Origin: Longimicrobium sp.
Lineage (GTDB): Bacteria > Gemmatimonadota > Gemmatimonadetes > Longimicrobiales > Longimicrobiaceae
Assembly (NCBI GenBank): GCA_036387335.1
Contig: DASVTZ010000014.1
Coordinates: 1-64,000 of the forward strand
Reading direction: 5' to 3'
Length of the DNA: 64,000 bases
Below the pieces are notes generated by a model. The model saw nothing but the letters and a program-made list of their open reading frames with translations, was not told where the DNA came from and did no database searches. Below, one piece after another: positions 16,497 to 25,408 of this stretch. Position 1 is the stretch's first letter. Every line of letters starts with the position of its first letter. The position numbers and the translations under genes are program-made.

Positions 16497-18368
16497 ATGA
16501 AGCCCGTGGTCCGCAGCCCGCTCCTCCTCGCCCTCGTCCTTGCCGTGCAGGCCGGCTGCCAGAACCCCGCCGGCGGCGACAAGAAGCCCCCCGTGGTGCA
16601 GACGCCCTCCATCAGCGGGGCCGTCCTCACGGCCGGCGGCGTCGGCAGCCTCACGGGTGCCCACCTGGACCAGCTGCCTGCGAGCATCACGGTCGATGGC
16701 GCCGCGGTCACCTGGACGTCGCGCACCGCCACCGAAGCGCGCTTCGCCATGCCCGCCGCCCGCCCCTGCGAGGTCGACGGCCGCCCGATCGAGATACAGG
16801 CGGGCACGCTGAGCCACACGGGTGCCCTGAAAGTCGCCACCACGATCGACCTCCAGGTGGGCGAGAGCCGCGTGCTCACCCGCGAGCAGCTCGCCACCCT
16901 CTGCCTGCAGCTCCCCGCCGGCACTAACCGCTACGTCTTCACAGCGCTGAACCCGAGCCTCGTGTACAGCCCGGCGGCGGACACGCTCTTCACCGTGCAC
17001 GGCTGGACTGGCGCGGGCGGGTCCGCGGCGAGCGTCTCGCCCACGGTGTCACCCCGCCTGGCGGCGACGGCCACCGCGTCCCGCCTCGAGCAGCACGCCG
17101 CGCTACACACCCGCGAGTACCCGCGCCTGCGGAGCTCGGCCGGCCCCATCACCTACTCCGAAAGTCCGCCTTCGTTCGACCCGCGTTACGCCACCGCCAC
17201 CGCTGGCGACACGGTGATCTGGGCGGATCTCTGGAACGACCCCTACGGCTGCGACAAGCCGCGCGACCAGGTACCCACCTTCCCAGTCGTCGTCGCCGCG
17301 ACATCGGCTTCCGGGAAGACGGTGCTGGCCTTCGACGCCCGCAGCAAACACAGCGCCGGCTGGCGTTCCATCGAGACCCGCAATCGCCTCACCCGCGCCG
17401 CGGACATGATGGAGCGCTGGGCACTCCCCGCCGCCCGCGAGATCATGGGCTCCGACTTCCAGCCTCCGAAAGGTGCCGGAGGCAGGTGGTGGCACGTCTT
17501 CCGGAGCGACATCCCGGCCTGGACGTCTGATGGTCGAGTCGGTGCGCCCGTCTCGATCTGCCCCAACGCTTCGGAACTGATCGCGACCATCTCTCACGAC
17601 CTTCCACCGGAGCATGACTCGCAGATGGAATATCTCGCGGGTCTCCTGATCCACGAATATGGACACAGCGCGGATTACGTATATGAAGTTCGGCGCTGGG
17701 GCACTTTCGGTGAGCATTTTTCCAGTTGGGCCGCGCACGAGGCTTGGGCGCAGACCTTCCAGGAAACCGCGGCCAGGCTCGCCAGCAATCAGCCCACCGC
17801 CGCGCGATACAGCGGCCTCGTCACCGGGGTGCCGTACGCCGACTTTTACCTGACCGGGTATGGCGAGAGCCCCCTGCAGACGCCCTGGGGAATTCTGGCT
17901 GGCGACCGGGGGGGATTTTACGATCAGGGTACACGTTTTCTGATGTTCCTTCGCGAGCAGTGGGGGGATGCTACTCTCGGAAGCTCCAGGGAGCGTTACT
18001 ATGCTCGCGTGCTGGCGATCCCCCGATACGGTGTATCGGACATGACTGCCCTGGTCGGGATGGATGCTACGACGGCCCTCGATCGCTGGAGTTTGGCGGA
18101 GGCGATCGACGACATCGTGGACCCCGCAGTGGTGGCTGCACGCGGCCTCCCGCAGATCCAGACGTGGGTGCCGCAGGATAACGGGCCACTCTCGACCACG
18201 GCCATCTCCAAAACCGCCAACACCGCGCGCCGGCTGGTGGTGGGGCGCGGCAACTACGCAGCCGTCTACGCCTGGGACTACAATGCGGACGCAGGGAAGG
18301 GTGTCTCGCTCACGTTCGGAGGGTTCGGTTCGGCACCATTTATCGCCCGCATTACCCGGGTCAAGTAG
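16497..18368 (+). CDS. exported lipoprotein with gluzincin-like HEYGH motif
   Basis: A 623-residue protein with a lipoprotein-type signal (LLLALVLAVQAGC; the -3 position is not ideal). Residues about 35-120 look like an IPT/TIG-type beta domain. In the C-terminal half, HEYGH at residues 386-390 (LLIHEYGHSADYVYE) matches the zinc-binding HExxH of gluzincins, and a Glu in AAHEAWAQTFQE about 30 residues later could be the third ligand. It is therefore probably a zinc metallopeptidase of unassigned family at the cell surface. The frame opens at 16386, but the ATG at 16497 begins the signal peptide. A strong terminator follows. Confidence 0.7.
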   Translation: MKPVVRSPLLLALVLAVQAGCQNPAGGDKKPPVVQTPSISGAVLTAGGVGSLTGAHLDQLPASITVDGAAVTWTSRTATEARFAMPAARPCEVDGRPIEIQAGTLSHTGALKVATTIDLQVGESRVLTREQLATLCLQLPAGTNRYVFTALNPSLVYSPAADTLFTVHGWTGAGGSAASVSPTVSPRLAATATASRLEQHAALHTREYPRLRSSAGPITYSESPPSFDPRYATATAGDTVIWADLWNDPYGCDKPRDQVPTFPVVVAATSASGKTVLAFDARSKHSAGWRSIETRNRLTRAADMMERWALPAAREIMGSDFQPPKGAGGRWWHVFRSDIPAWTSDGRVGAPVSICPNASELIATISHDLPPEHDSQMEYLAGLLIHEYGHSADYVYEVRRWGTFGEHFSSWAAHEAWAQTFQETAARLASNQPTAARYSGLVTGVPYADFYLTGYGESPLQTPWGILAGDRGGFYDQGTRFLMFLREQWGDATLGSSRERYYARVLAIPRYGVSDMTALVGMDATTALDRWSLAEAIDDIVDPAVVAARGLPQIQTWVPQDNGPLSTTAISKTANTARRLVVGRGNYAAVYAWDYNADAGKGVSLTFGGFGSAPFIARITRVK

Positions 18369-18375
18369 GGAATCT

Positions 18376-18415
18376 GAAGAAGGCCAGCCCGTTCGGCTGG
18401 CCTTCTTAATTTTTC
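18376..18415 (+). terminator. rho-independent terminator
   Basis: A perfect 13-bp stem, AAGAAGGCCAGCC paired with GGCTGGCCTTCTT, with a five-base loop and then AATTTTT. It starts eight bases after the stop at 18368. The stem is symmetric enough to work from both sides. Confidence 0.9.
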
Positions 18416-18461
18416 TGCCTGATACGCAGCGAAGGGTACACCCTGGAGGGCGCCCCCTCTG

Positions 18462-18968
18462 CTATTCCGCTCCGGCGTTCCGCGTAGAATCATGAGCAAG
18501 TCGTGCCGCCTCAATACGGCGCCTGGCCTGAATGCGGACGAGGCGACGGATCGAGTCTGTCTGCACTTTCACAGACGGAGAACCGTGGGCGTTGGCTCGT
18601 TGTGCTTGCCTGGTGGAGCCGCCTCCCGCCAGCCGCGCTGCCTTCGTCTCTGCCGGATGCGAGGCCGCCCAATCCTCCAGCCATCGATGAAGGGCCGGCA
18701 TCACGGAATCGCGTGCATGTTTGTCTCGCGAGACGCGCAACACCGCTTGTTTGGTTCTCACGCTGACTTCGGGGACACTGATCAGGTTCTCCTCGTAGAG
18801 CATCTGGTCGATAGCAGCGGCTGCCAGGGCGGGAGCCAGGAGCGGTCGCTCGGCGCGCGCCGTGTCCTTGCCGCTCCACCCCCGGCTTACCTCTCGCGCC
18901 CGGCACCCGCCCTGACCCACTGCCAGAGCGGCGATCGCGGACACCATCAGCAAACCTCGCATCGTCAT
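18462..18968 (-). CDS. small lipoprotein, unknown function
   Basis: A 168-residue protein with an N-terminal signal (MTMRGLLMVSAIAALAVGQG then Cys at a possible lipobox). The mature part is highly charged and helical and ends in an Arg/Ala-rich tail. The Shine-Dalgarno GAGGAG overlaps the stop codon of the giant prepilin-like gene, and the ATG at 18968 is 12 bases after that stop, so the two are translationally linked. It may be an accessory factor for export or anchoring of that protein; no family is recognised. Confidence 0.65.
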   Translation of the reverse strand: MTMRGLLMVSAIAALAVGQGGCRAREVSRGWSGKDTARAERPLLAPALAAAAIDQMLYEENLISVPEVSVRTKQAVLRVSRDKHARDSVMPALHRWLEDWAASHPAETKAARLAGGGSTRQAQRANAHGSPSVKVQTDSIRRLVRIQARRRIEAARLAHDSTRNAGAE

Positions 18969-18980
18969 CAGGGGTGCTCC

Positions 18981-21900
18981 TCAGAGTGGTATTTGTGGCC
19001 CGCCGGGACCGCTTGACCCGATGCAGTCCGAGTAGCTGCGGCTACTCGGAATCGAATAGTACGCTGCGCCGACCCGGCCCCGGTCGTCCACCAGGTAGAG
19101 CGTTACTTCCTGCGACGCACACTGCTCCGGAGACAGCTCCAGCACCGTAGAGCGCGACTGGTAGCTTCCTCCTGGTCCATACGTGATGTCCAGGGGCTGC
19201 ACGTACACCTCCCAGAACACGTTCACGATTCGGCCGTCTACGCTCTCACCCGAGCCGGTCAGCCGGTGCGTCCCATCGATCACCTCTGCGGCGATGGCTC
19301 CCGTCGGGGTGGAGGGCGGCGGCACGAGCCGCTCGAAGCCCCTCGTGCAGGTGAAGAAGAGAGGGCCAGTTTCGTTGATGCAGTCGCTGCCTCTCCACTC
19401 GGAGCGGGTGTGGTCGTAGAAGCCGCTCTGCGAGGTGGTCTGGCCGTTCGCATCCAGTACGTAGAGGGTCACCCAGGCCTCATCGGGCACCCAGTGGGGG
19501 CCACCGTCGAAGGCGCCCGTTGCGCTGCCGAGGTTCGCGTTGAGCACGAGTGGGTGCTGCGCCAGATCAGGTGACTGGGGCCACCCTCCCGCGCTGCTCC
19601 CCTCGGTTGTGAGCACACGCCAGACTCCCCGCTGGACGCTGCCGGACGATTTCTGATCGTTGCTGAAGAAGTTGTAGGCGCTTGGGCCATTTCTGGAGTC
19701 GTACCTGTAGGGTGCGACCTGGTCGCCGTTCCCGCTGTAGGAGAACTTTCGCTCAAACTTGTCGTCCGTTTGCCAGAATTCGACCTGGAACTCGGCCCAG
19801 GCACGCACGATCGGTACGTCTCCCTGGGATTCGTCCAGCAGGACCTCCCAGCGTGCGTTTCCTGACTCCTTGGGGCACTGGTTGTCCCAGGGGACGTCCC
19901 AGCAAAAGTCCCTCGGATCGAACCACCACCCGCGGTAGCGCCACTTCAGCCGAGCGCGGGTCATCTTCAGTACCCTCACATTCTGGCAATTCTCCCTGCT
20001 CATCCGGCCGTCCTCGTCTACCACTCTCAGGCAGACGTGGAAGACCCCTGCCGTGTCATATGCGCGGCGGACGCTCGAAGTGCTCAACTCATCAGTCGCC
20101 ACACCGGTACTCCCGGGCACGAACCGGTTGCCGTCCCAGCGCATTCCGTCCACATCCCAACTCCAGATGTACTTCGTAATCGCGCGGCCGATTGGACTCG
20201 ACGAGTCTTTCCCGTCCAGGATAAACCACTTGCGCACGTACACAGAGCCTGGCGTGTTCCATTTGGCGAGGGGTGTCGCATCTGTGATTCGATTGCGAAA
20301 GCTGTCCTGCGCTTGATACATATCTGCATCCCCATCATAGACTCTCACCTTCGCGAGGAGCGCGGTGGCCCAAGCGGCTCTGAGTGAGGTCACGAACGTG
20401 TGGTTCTTCCTTGCCTCAACGATCGCGCATCTAGGATTGGGCGTTCCCGCCACCAGCGCCCCGTTTTCAGGGGTAACCGTGAGGCAGAGAGTTCGAGTGG
20501 CGTTGCTCTGATTGCTCGTCAGATAGTTGATCGTCTTAACCTCTCCCTCGATCCAGAGCATATCCGGAGGGGTGGGCGGCACACGCAGCGTCGGGTTCGC
20601 CAGTTGGAGACCAGCGGTGACGGTGAACGTCTGCGCGGCGGTGAGGCTCGCGGCCTGATCCACGGCGGTGACGGTCACCTGATTGGTCCAGAGGTGCTCG
20701 GCAGCCGCAACGACGGAAACCGCCTGCGTCACTCCCGCGGCGCCGAAGGGGGTGCCGATCTCCACGCACGACGCTGGGGATGGGGACGGGGAGACGACGC
20801 TGCCGGCGGCGGCCGATCCGGCGCTGACCACCGTGGTGAAGCAGTAGCTCACGGCCACGTTGCTCTGGCTGGTCAGGACGGCAGACCCGCTCCCGCTCTG
20901 GCCCGGGAGGAGGGTCTGCGACGGGAACGCGGAGAGGAGGGGCGCCGCGCGGATGATCCGCGGCGTGACCCGGAAGCCGCCGGACGCGATGAGCGATGCA
21001 TCACCCGTGTCCTCCACCCGGATCGCGAGGTCGGAGGGGACGCCGCCGTACGCGTTCGCAGGGATCCCGTAGGTGAACGACGCGGCGGCCGAGCCGTATG
21101 CCGGGATCGTCAGGCTCGCCGGGTCGGCGGGGTCGGGGACGGCGGCGGGGTTGGACGAGCTCACCGGGGCGGAGAACGTCCGCGGTGCGTTGGCGCAGTT
21201 CTCGATCGTGTAGGTGACGGTCGCGACCGTGCCGGGCGCCTGTGGTTGTGCGGGTACCCCGCTAGGTCCCGCGAGCGTCGGGGCGCACAGGTCGAGCGCC
21301 GTGGTCACCGCGAAGCTGGACGGCGTGCCGAGGGCCGCGTCGCTCGCCTGGAGCGTGGGGCGGCTGCGCGTGAGGTGGACGGAGCGGTCCTTCATGCGGT
21401 ACGGCAGGGAGACGCTTCGCATTTCGAACGGCGCAAACGACTCCGTCCGCGACGCGCCGGCAGGGAGCACGTCCGTGTCCCCGTCCGTCGCGAGCGTGAT
21501 ATCGCGCTGCGCGTTGGTGCAGTTCTGGAGCTGCCAGATCACGTTGAAGGCGGCGCCAGGTCGCTCGGTCCGGTCGGCGGGCGCGCCGACGACGCTGGGG
21601 GCGCAGACCTCGAGCTTCGTGCGCACGACGAAGTCGGCGATGTTGCTGGATGGCGGCACGTACTGCGGATCCACGTCCGCGACGAAGAGCCTGCCGCGGC
21701 TCTCGGTGCCGGCCAGCGAGGGGCGCTTGAGCCGATACGTCACCTGCACGCGGTGCGAGCCACCGCGCGGGATCGACACCGCCGCGCCCGTGCCCTGTGC
21801 GCTCACGACCTGGAGGTCGGCGGTGGCTTCAGCGCGGATGTTGAAGTCGCGTCGCGCGTTGGAGCTGTTGACCACGGACCATTCCGAGGTGAACTGCTCG

Positions 21901-23117
21901 TCCTGGCCGGCGCCGCGCGCGGCGGGTGCGGCGATCGACGGCATTCCCGGGACGAACCGGGCCGTGACGCGGAAGCACTGGCGCGCCGGCGGCAGCGTTC
22001 TGGCCTCGGCATCGGAGAACGACATGCAGGCGTCGCGAGACTCGAAGCCGTCCGTCGCGGGATCAAGGACGTATTCCAAGTCGGTCGTGCGGGGAACGCC
22101 GCGGGCATAGGGATGGCTCCCCAGCTCGGCGGAGGGGGCGCGGGAGAGCCCCGCCTGCTCGGTCGCCGCGAGCACCATCATCCGCCGCATGTTGGTGTGG
22201 CTCGTAGAGGTCCAGCGCACCGGGATTCCGTCTCCGGGCGTGACCGTCACATCCGCGGGATCGGAGAGCTCCAGCGGACCCAGCACCAGCTCCGTGGCGA
22301 CGCTGAAGAAGCCGTTCAGCGCAGGGCACGGGTCGTCGTTCGCTTCCAGTGGCAGGACCGACACCTGGCCGGCTTCGGCGTTGGGATCGAGCTGGAAGCT
22401 GGCGGTGACCGTCTGAGACCCGCCCGCGGGCACCGTCACGGTCGCGGGTCCCGTGGCCATCGGGATCACCGACGCGTTGCTGGAGGAGAATGCGAGTGAG
22501 AAGCTGCGGGAGCTCGTGCCCGGATTCGTCAGCGTGAACACGCCCGTGCCCGGCTGCCCCGGCCGCAGGTTCTGGTCAGCCGGGGACGCGAGGGTGGGTG
22601 TCGGGTCGCACACGGGAGCGGACGGCGGCGTGCTCACCGCAGTGTCCACGGGGGTGCTGGGCACTGGCGTGGTGATGGCGACCTCGGAGGCGCCGACGTT
22701 CTCCGTTGTGTTCGGATCGTCCTCGCCCGCCCAGCACTGGACGCGGTTGAGCGCGTTCGAGACATAGGGCGAGTAGTCAACCGAGCAGCGCTGCCCGGTC
22801 TTCACGTGCCGCACGCGCAGGTACGCGCGCCGGCCGCCGCCCTCGAGGCGACCCTCCTCCACCACCACGCCGGGAGAGCGGCGGAAGCCCTGGCCGTCGA
22901 GCTGCTCCAGGGTTCCGAGCGAGCCGGTCCGCTGGCGGAGGACCTGCTGCTGGTTGACGAAGTGCACCAGGTCCTGGCGCATCTCGGCTTCGGCGGCGCG
23001 GGCACGGTACAGGCCCGTGGCGGCGTAACCGGCGCCGGCCACGATACCGAGAACCACCAGCACCATCAGGATCTCCACTCCGGTGAATCCGCGGGTGTTG
23101 CGCGTTGTGGGTCGCAT
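18981..23117 (-). CDS. giant type IV prepilin-like surface protein with Ig/PKD-like domains
   Basis: A 1378-residue protein that begins like a type IV prepilin: a short basic leader, the cleavage point after Gly10 (NTRG/FTGVE), Glu at +5 and a hydrophobic helix (ILMVLVVLGIVAGAGYAA). The following 100 residues resemble a pilin head (MRQDLVHFVNQQQVLRQ and a CSVDYSP segment). The rest is a chain of about seven beta-rich repeats with the pattern of Ig-like fibre modules, each marked by CAP/GP openings and 'QNCTNAQR'-type strands, then a PKD-like domain at about residues 950-1050 (SWDVDG and AYDTAGVFHVCLRVVDEDG) and a Cys-containing C-terminus. Ordinary pilins are 120-200 residues. The frame opens at 23312, but the ATG at 23117 gives the classic leader. 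A PilT-type ATPase gene lies 2.3 kb away, divergent. Confidence 0.8.
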   Translation of the reverse strand: MRPTTRNTRGFTGVEILMVLVVLGIVAGAGYAATGLYRARAAEAEMRQDLVHFVNQQQVLRQRTGSLGTLEQLDGQGFRRSPGVVVEEGRLEGGGRRAYLRVRHVKTGQRCSVDYSPYVSNALNRVQCWAGEDDPNTTENVGASEVAITTPVPSTPVDTAVSTPPSAPVCDPTPTLASPADQNLRPGQPGTGVFTLTNPGTSSRSFSLAFSSSNASVIPMATGPATVTVPAGGSQTVTASFQLDPNAEAGQVSVLPLEANDDPCPALNGFFSVATELVLGPLELSDPADVTVTPGDGIPVRWTSTSHTNMRRMMVLAATEQAGLSRAPSAELGSHPYARGVPRTTDLEYVLDPATDGFESRDACMSFSDAEARTLPPARQCFRVTARFVPGMPSIAAPAARGAGQDEQFTSEWSVVNSSNARRDFNIRAEATADLQVVSAQGTGAAVSIPRGGSHRVQVTYRLKRPSLAGTESRGRLFVADVDPQYVPPSSNIADFVVRTKLEVCAPSVVGAPADRTERPGAAFNVIWQLQNCTNAQRDITLATDGDTDVLPAGASRTESFAPFEMRSVSLPYRMKDRSVHLTRSRPTLQASDAALGTPSSFAVTTALDLCAPTLAGPSGVPAQPQAPGTVATVTYTIENCANAPRTFSAPVSSSNPAAVPDPADPASLTIPAYGSAAASFTYGIPANAYGGVPSDLAIRVEDTGDASLIASGGFRVTPRIIRAAPLLSAFPSQTLLPGQSGSGSAVLTSQSNVAVSYCFTTVVSAGSAAAGSVVSPSPSPASCVEIGTPFGAAGVTQAVSVVAAAEHLWTNQVTVTAVDQAASLTAAQTFTVTAGLQLANPTLRVPPTPPDMLWIEGEVKTINYLTSNQSNATRTLCLTVTPENGALVAGTPNPRCAIVEARKNHTFVTSLRAAWATALLAKVRVYDGDADMYQAQDSFRNRITDATPLAKWNTPGSVYVRKWFILDGKDSSSPIGRAITKYIWSWDVDGMRWDGNRFVPGSTGVATDELSTSSVRRAYDTAGVFHVCLRVVDEDGRMSRENCQNVRVLKMTRARLKWRYRGWWFDPRDFCWDVPWDNQCPKESGNARWEVLLDESQGDVPIVRAWAEFQVEFWQTDDKFERKFSYSGNGDQVAPYRYDSRNGPSAYNFFSNDQKSSGSVQRGVWRVLTTEGSSAGGWPQSPDLAQHPLVLNANLGSATGAFDGGPHWVPDEAWVTLYVLDANGQTTSQSGFYDHTRSEWRGSDCINETGPLFFTCTRGFERLVPPPSTPTGAIAAEVIDGTHRLTGSGESVDGRIVNVFWEVYVQPLDITYGPGGSYQSRSTVLELSPEQCASQEVTLYLVDDRGRVGAAYYSIPSSRSYSDCIGSSGPGGPQIPL

Positions 23118-23134
23118 GGGAAGGGATGGGCGGA

Positions 23135-23162
23135 GGTATAGTTGCGTTTGCTGGTGCCGCAA
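23135..23162 (-). promoter_or_regulatory. possible sigma70 promoter for the prepilin-like gene
   Basis: On the minus strand TTGCGG, a 16-base spacer and TATACC lie just upstream of the ATG at 23117, giving a short leader. No Shine-Dalgarno is evident between them, so the call is tentative. Confidence 0.35.
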
Positions 23163-23170
23163 CTGTAAAT

Positions 23171-23192
23171 ACCCCGTTAAGCAAAACGGGGT
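23171..23192 (-). terminator. hairpin after the M23 peptidase gene
   Basis: An 8-bp stem ACCCCGTT / AACGGGGT with a six-base loop, followed on the minus strand by TATTTA. It lies between the M23 gene stop (23323) and the prepilin start, and could end the upstream operon. Confidence 0.45.
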
Positions 23193-23322
23193 TCTCCGTT
23201 CATTGGAGGTCGAGGCGGGAGGGAATGCATCAGGCACTGAGAACCCGATCTCCGTGCCTCCATTTGCGCGCACACCGGCCCCCCTGCATCTCCGTGCCAT
23301 CGCGTGAGACAATCCGCTTGCC

Positions 23323-24006
23323 TCAGAGGCGCAGGGGACCGTCTGGAGGGAGAAGGCGGATCGGATCGACGCTATGGTACCCGTCCGCGCGCCGAACGTA
23401 CGCCTCGTAGTGGAGATGCGGGCCGGTGGTGCGCCCGGTCCCCCCGACGCGGCCGATCAGCTGGCCGCGCCGCACGCGATCGCCCGGGCGCACGGAGAGG
23501 GCGGAGAGGTGGGCGTATCGCGTGAGAAAGGTGTCGCCGTGGCGGAGGTCCACGCCGATGCCGTAAGTGGGCGAGCGAAAGGTGGCGAGCACCACGCCGT
23601 CCGCCGTGGCGGAGACGGGCGCGCCATGCGGGGCCGCGATGTCCAGCCCCCAGTGCGGCAGGACGCGGCGCACCACCGGATGGTACCGGCGCGGCGCGTA
23701 GGCGCTGGTGATGGTTCCCGCGGCCAGCGGCGCCGCATCGGGGACAAAGACTCGCACCGAGTCCACACGGGCGGCGATGCGCGCCTCACGGCTGCGGAGC
23801 TCCTCGTAGCGCGCCAGGAGCGGACTTGGGCGTTGCGCGTTCGGCGGTAGTCCAACCCGCGCCTCCACCCGCGAGATGCGCCGTTCCAGGCTGTCCAGCC
23901 GCAGCGCCAGGCCCGCGTGGGTCGAGGGCGGTGCGGCACGCAGGAGACCCGCGCCGCACGCCGCCAACACGAGCGCACCCGCCAGCGCCGCACGTGCGGG
24001 GATCAT
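23323..24006 (-). CDS. M23-family peptidase (LytM type), lipoprotein
   Basis: A 227-residue protein with a lipobox (LVLAAC) near the N-terminus, a short coiled-coil region (LALRLDSLERRISRVEARV) and a C-terminal LytM domain. The zinc ligands are in HWGLDIAAPHG (His-x3-Asp) and HLHYE (HxH), so the peptidase site is complete. These enzymes cut peptidoglycan cross-links. Its ATG overlaps the stop of the upstream lipoprotein gene by four bases (ATGA), so both are made from one message. Confidence 0.9.
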   Translation of the reverse strand: MIPARAALAGALVLAACGAGLLRAAPPSTHAGLALRLDSLERRISRVEARVGLPPNAQRPSPLLARYEELRSREARIAARVDSVRVFVPDAAPLAAGTITSAYAPRRYHPVVRRVLPHWGLDIAAPHGAPVSATADGVVLATFRSPTYGIGVDLRHGDTFLTRYAHLSALSVRPGDRVRRGQLIGRVGGTGRTTGPHLHYEAYVRRADGYHSVDPIRLLPPDGPLRL

Positions 24007-25295
24007 GGGTCGAGCGGCGTGTTGGCCACGCGCGGCGTCGCGACGGGACGCGCGGGTGCGGTGGGGACCGTCGCCACCTCATCGATCGGCTGGAGCGGCG
24101 ACGCCGCGCCGGGGCCACTTCGGTTCTCGAGCACAACCTCCATCCGCGGCTCGCCGCCGTCATCCGAGTACAGGCGCACGCGCGGTCCGCGCACCCCGAG
24201 CTGGCGGGTGAGCGAAAGGATCTGCTCGGCGCCCACTTCCAGCTTCTCTACGCGCGTGGCGAAGAAGCGCCCGTCCGCCTGCCGCGCCACGCGGGACGCG
24301 TAGATCCGCTCCGCCTGCCGCTCGAGCAGCCAAAAACCCGTTCCCGCTGGCATGTCGGCGAGCGGGATGACGACGCCGTGGCCCTCGGGGAAGCGGTACG
24401 TGCCCGAGCGCGGGACGGGCGATGCGGCCAGCCACCCCAGCCGCGCACGGGCCAGCGACGAAAGGGTGCGGCCGTATCCCTCCGGGAAGAAGCACTCGCT
24501 CTCCCCCAGCCCCAGCGTGTGGAGGATCAGGCGCGTGGTCCCCATCACGTCCGGCTGCGCGCCGCGGGGGACGTGGACGGCCAGCACGTGGCCCGCACGC
24601 AGCCGGCGCCCGCCCGAGCGGAGATCCAGCTCCGGGTGCACGATGCGGCTGGCGAATGGCGTGTCCGACTCCACCGTCAGGATCACCAGGTCGATCTCCC
24701 CGTCGTCGTCGCGCGAGGTCGGGATGCCGTCTGGGCCGTCGTTGTCGTAGACGCTCAGGTCGAGCTGGCGCGCCCACGATTCGAGCGCCATCGACGCCAG
24801 GCGCTCCAGCTCGCGCGGCTGGCCCGCGGCGGCGCGCCACTGCGGCGCCACCAGCAGGGGGAGGGTGCGCGTGGTGAAGCGCATCGCCCCGCCCGACTCG
24901 CGCGTGAGCAGGTCGCGCACGGTGCCGCCCTCGTCGCTTCCCTCGCCAAAGAGGCGCGCGGCGAGGGTACGCTCGTCGAAGGTGGGGACGCGGTTGCCGA
25001 TGGAGATCGGGATCACCAGCGCGCCCAGCGGCCCCACGCCGGCGTAGCGCGCGCCGGGGAGCGGCTTCAGCCCGCCCTCGTTGACCAGGCCGACCGGGAG
25101 CGGGGGGCCGGCGGGGACGGGCTGGGCGGCGGCCGCGGGATACGCCCCCCCGGACCCGGGGTATCCATTAACGGAGCTTGCCGGCAGGAACGGACCGTCC
25201 GCCCGGCGCAGCCCGCCGGCCGAGGCGCAGGCGGAAAGGGCGAGGGCGATCGGCGCGATGCGGAGTGCGGTCTGGAGATGGGCGGGACGCGGCAT
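24003..25295 (-). CDS. lipoprotein resembling a degenerate M6 (immune inhibitor A) peptidase domain
   Basis: A 430-residue protein with a good lipobox (LALSAC). The central part follows the order of M6 metallopeptidase domains: a leader NRVPTFDERTLAARLFG, then GTVRDLLTRESGGAMRF, and an aspartate-rich segment DGPDGIPTSRDDDGEIDLVIL. At the place where M6 enzymes have HExxH this protein has LILHTLGLGESE, so the zinc site appears lost. It may bind rather than cut, or be something else of similar topology. The ATG at 25295 follows AGGAAG, and the stop overlaps the M23 start. It is divergent from the pilT-type gene. Confidence 0.6.
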   Translation of the reverse strand: MPRPAHLQTALRIAPIALALSACASAGGLRRADGPFLPASSVNGYPGSGGAYPAAAAQPVPAGPPLPVGLVNEGGLKPLPGARYAGVGPLGALVIPISIGNRVPTFDERTLAARLFGEGSDEGGTVRDLLTRESGGAMRFTTRTLPLLVAPQWRAAAGQPRELERLASMALESWARQLDLSVYDNDGPDGIPTSRDDDGEIDLVILTVESDTPFASRIVHPELDLRSGGRRLRAGHVLAVHVPRGAQPDVMGTTRLILHTLGLGESECFFPEGYGRTLSSLARARLGWLAASPVPRSGTYRFPEGHGVVIPLADMPAGTGFWLLERQAERIYASRVARQADGRFFATRVEKLEVGAEQILSLTRQLGVRGPRVRLYSDDGGEPRMEVVLENRSGPGAASPLQPIDEVATVPTAPARPVATPRVANTPLDP

Positions 25296-25408
25296 GGCTT
25301 CCTGCGTGTGGACGGTGGCGGGCCCGGCGGGCAGGCCGGGCGCATGGCGGCGGGCGATCGAGCCCCCTGCACTCGAGATACCCCGAATCAGAGAACAGGC
25401 TCACGACC

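Noticed and set aside
20400-22499. 699-codon plus-strand frame opposite the giant prepilin-like gene
   Set aside because: Its Arg/Gly-rich composition is that expected of antisense to a high-GC gene; it has no motif or ribosome binding site.
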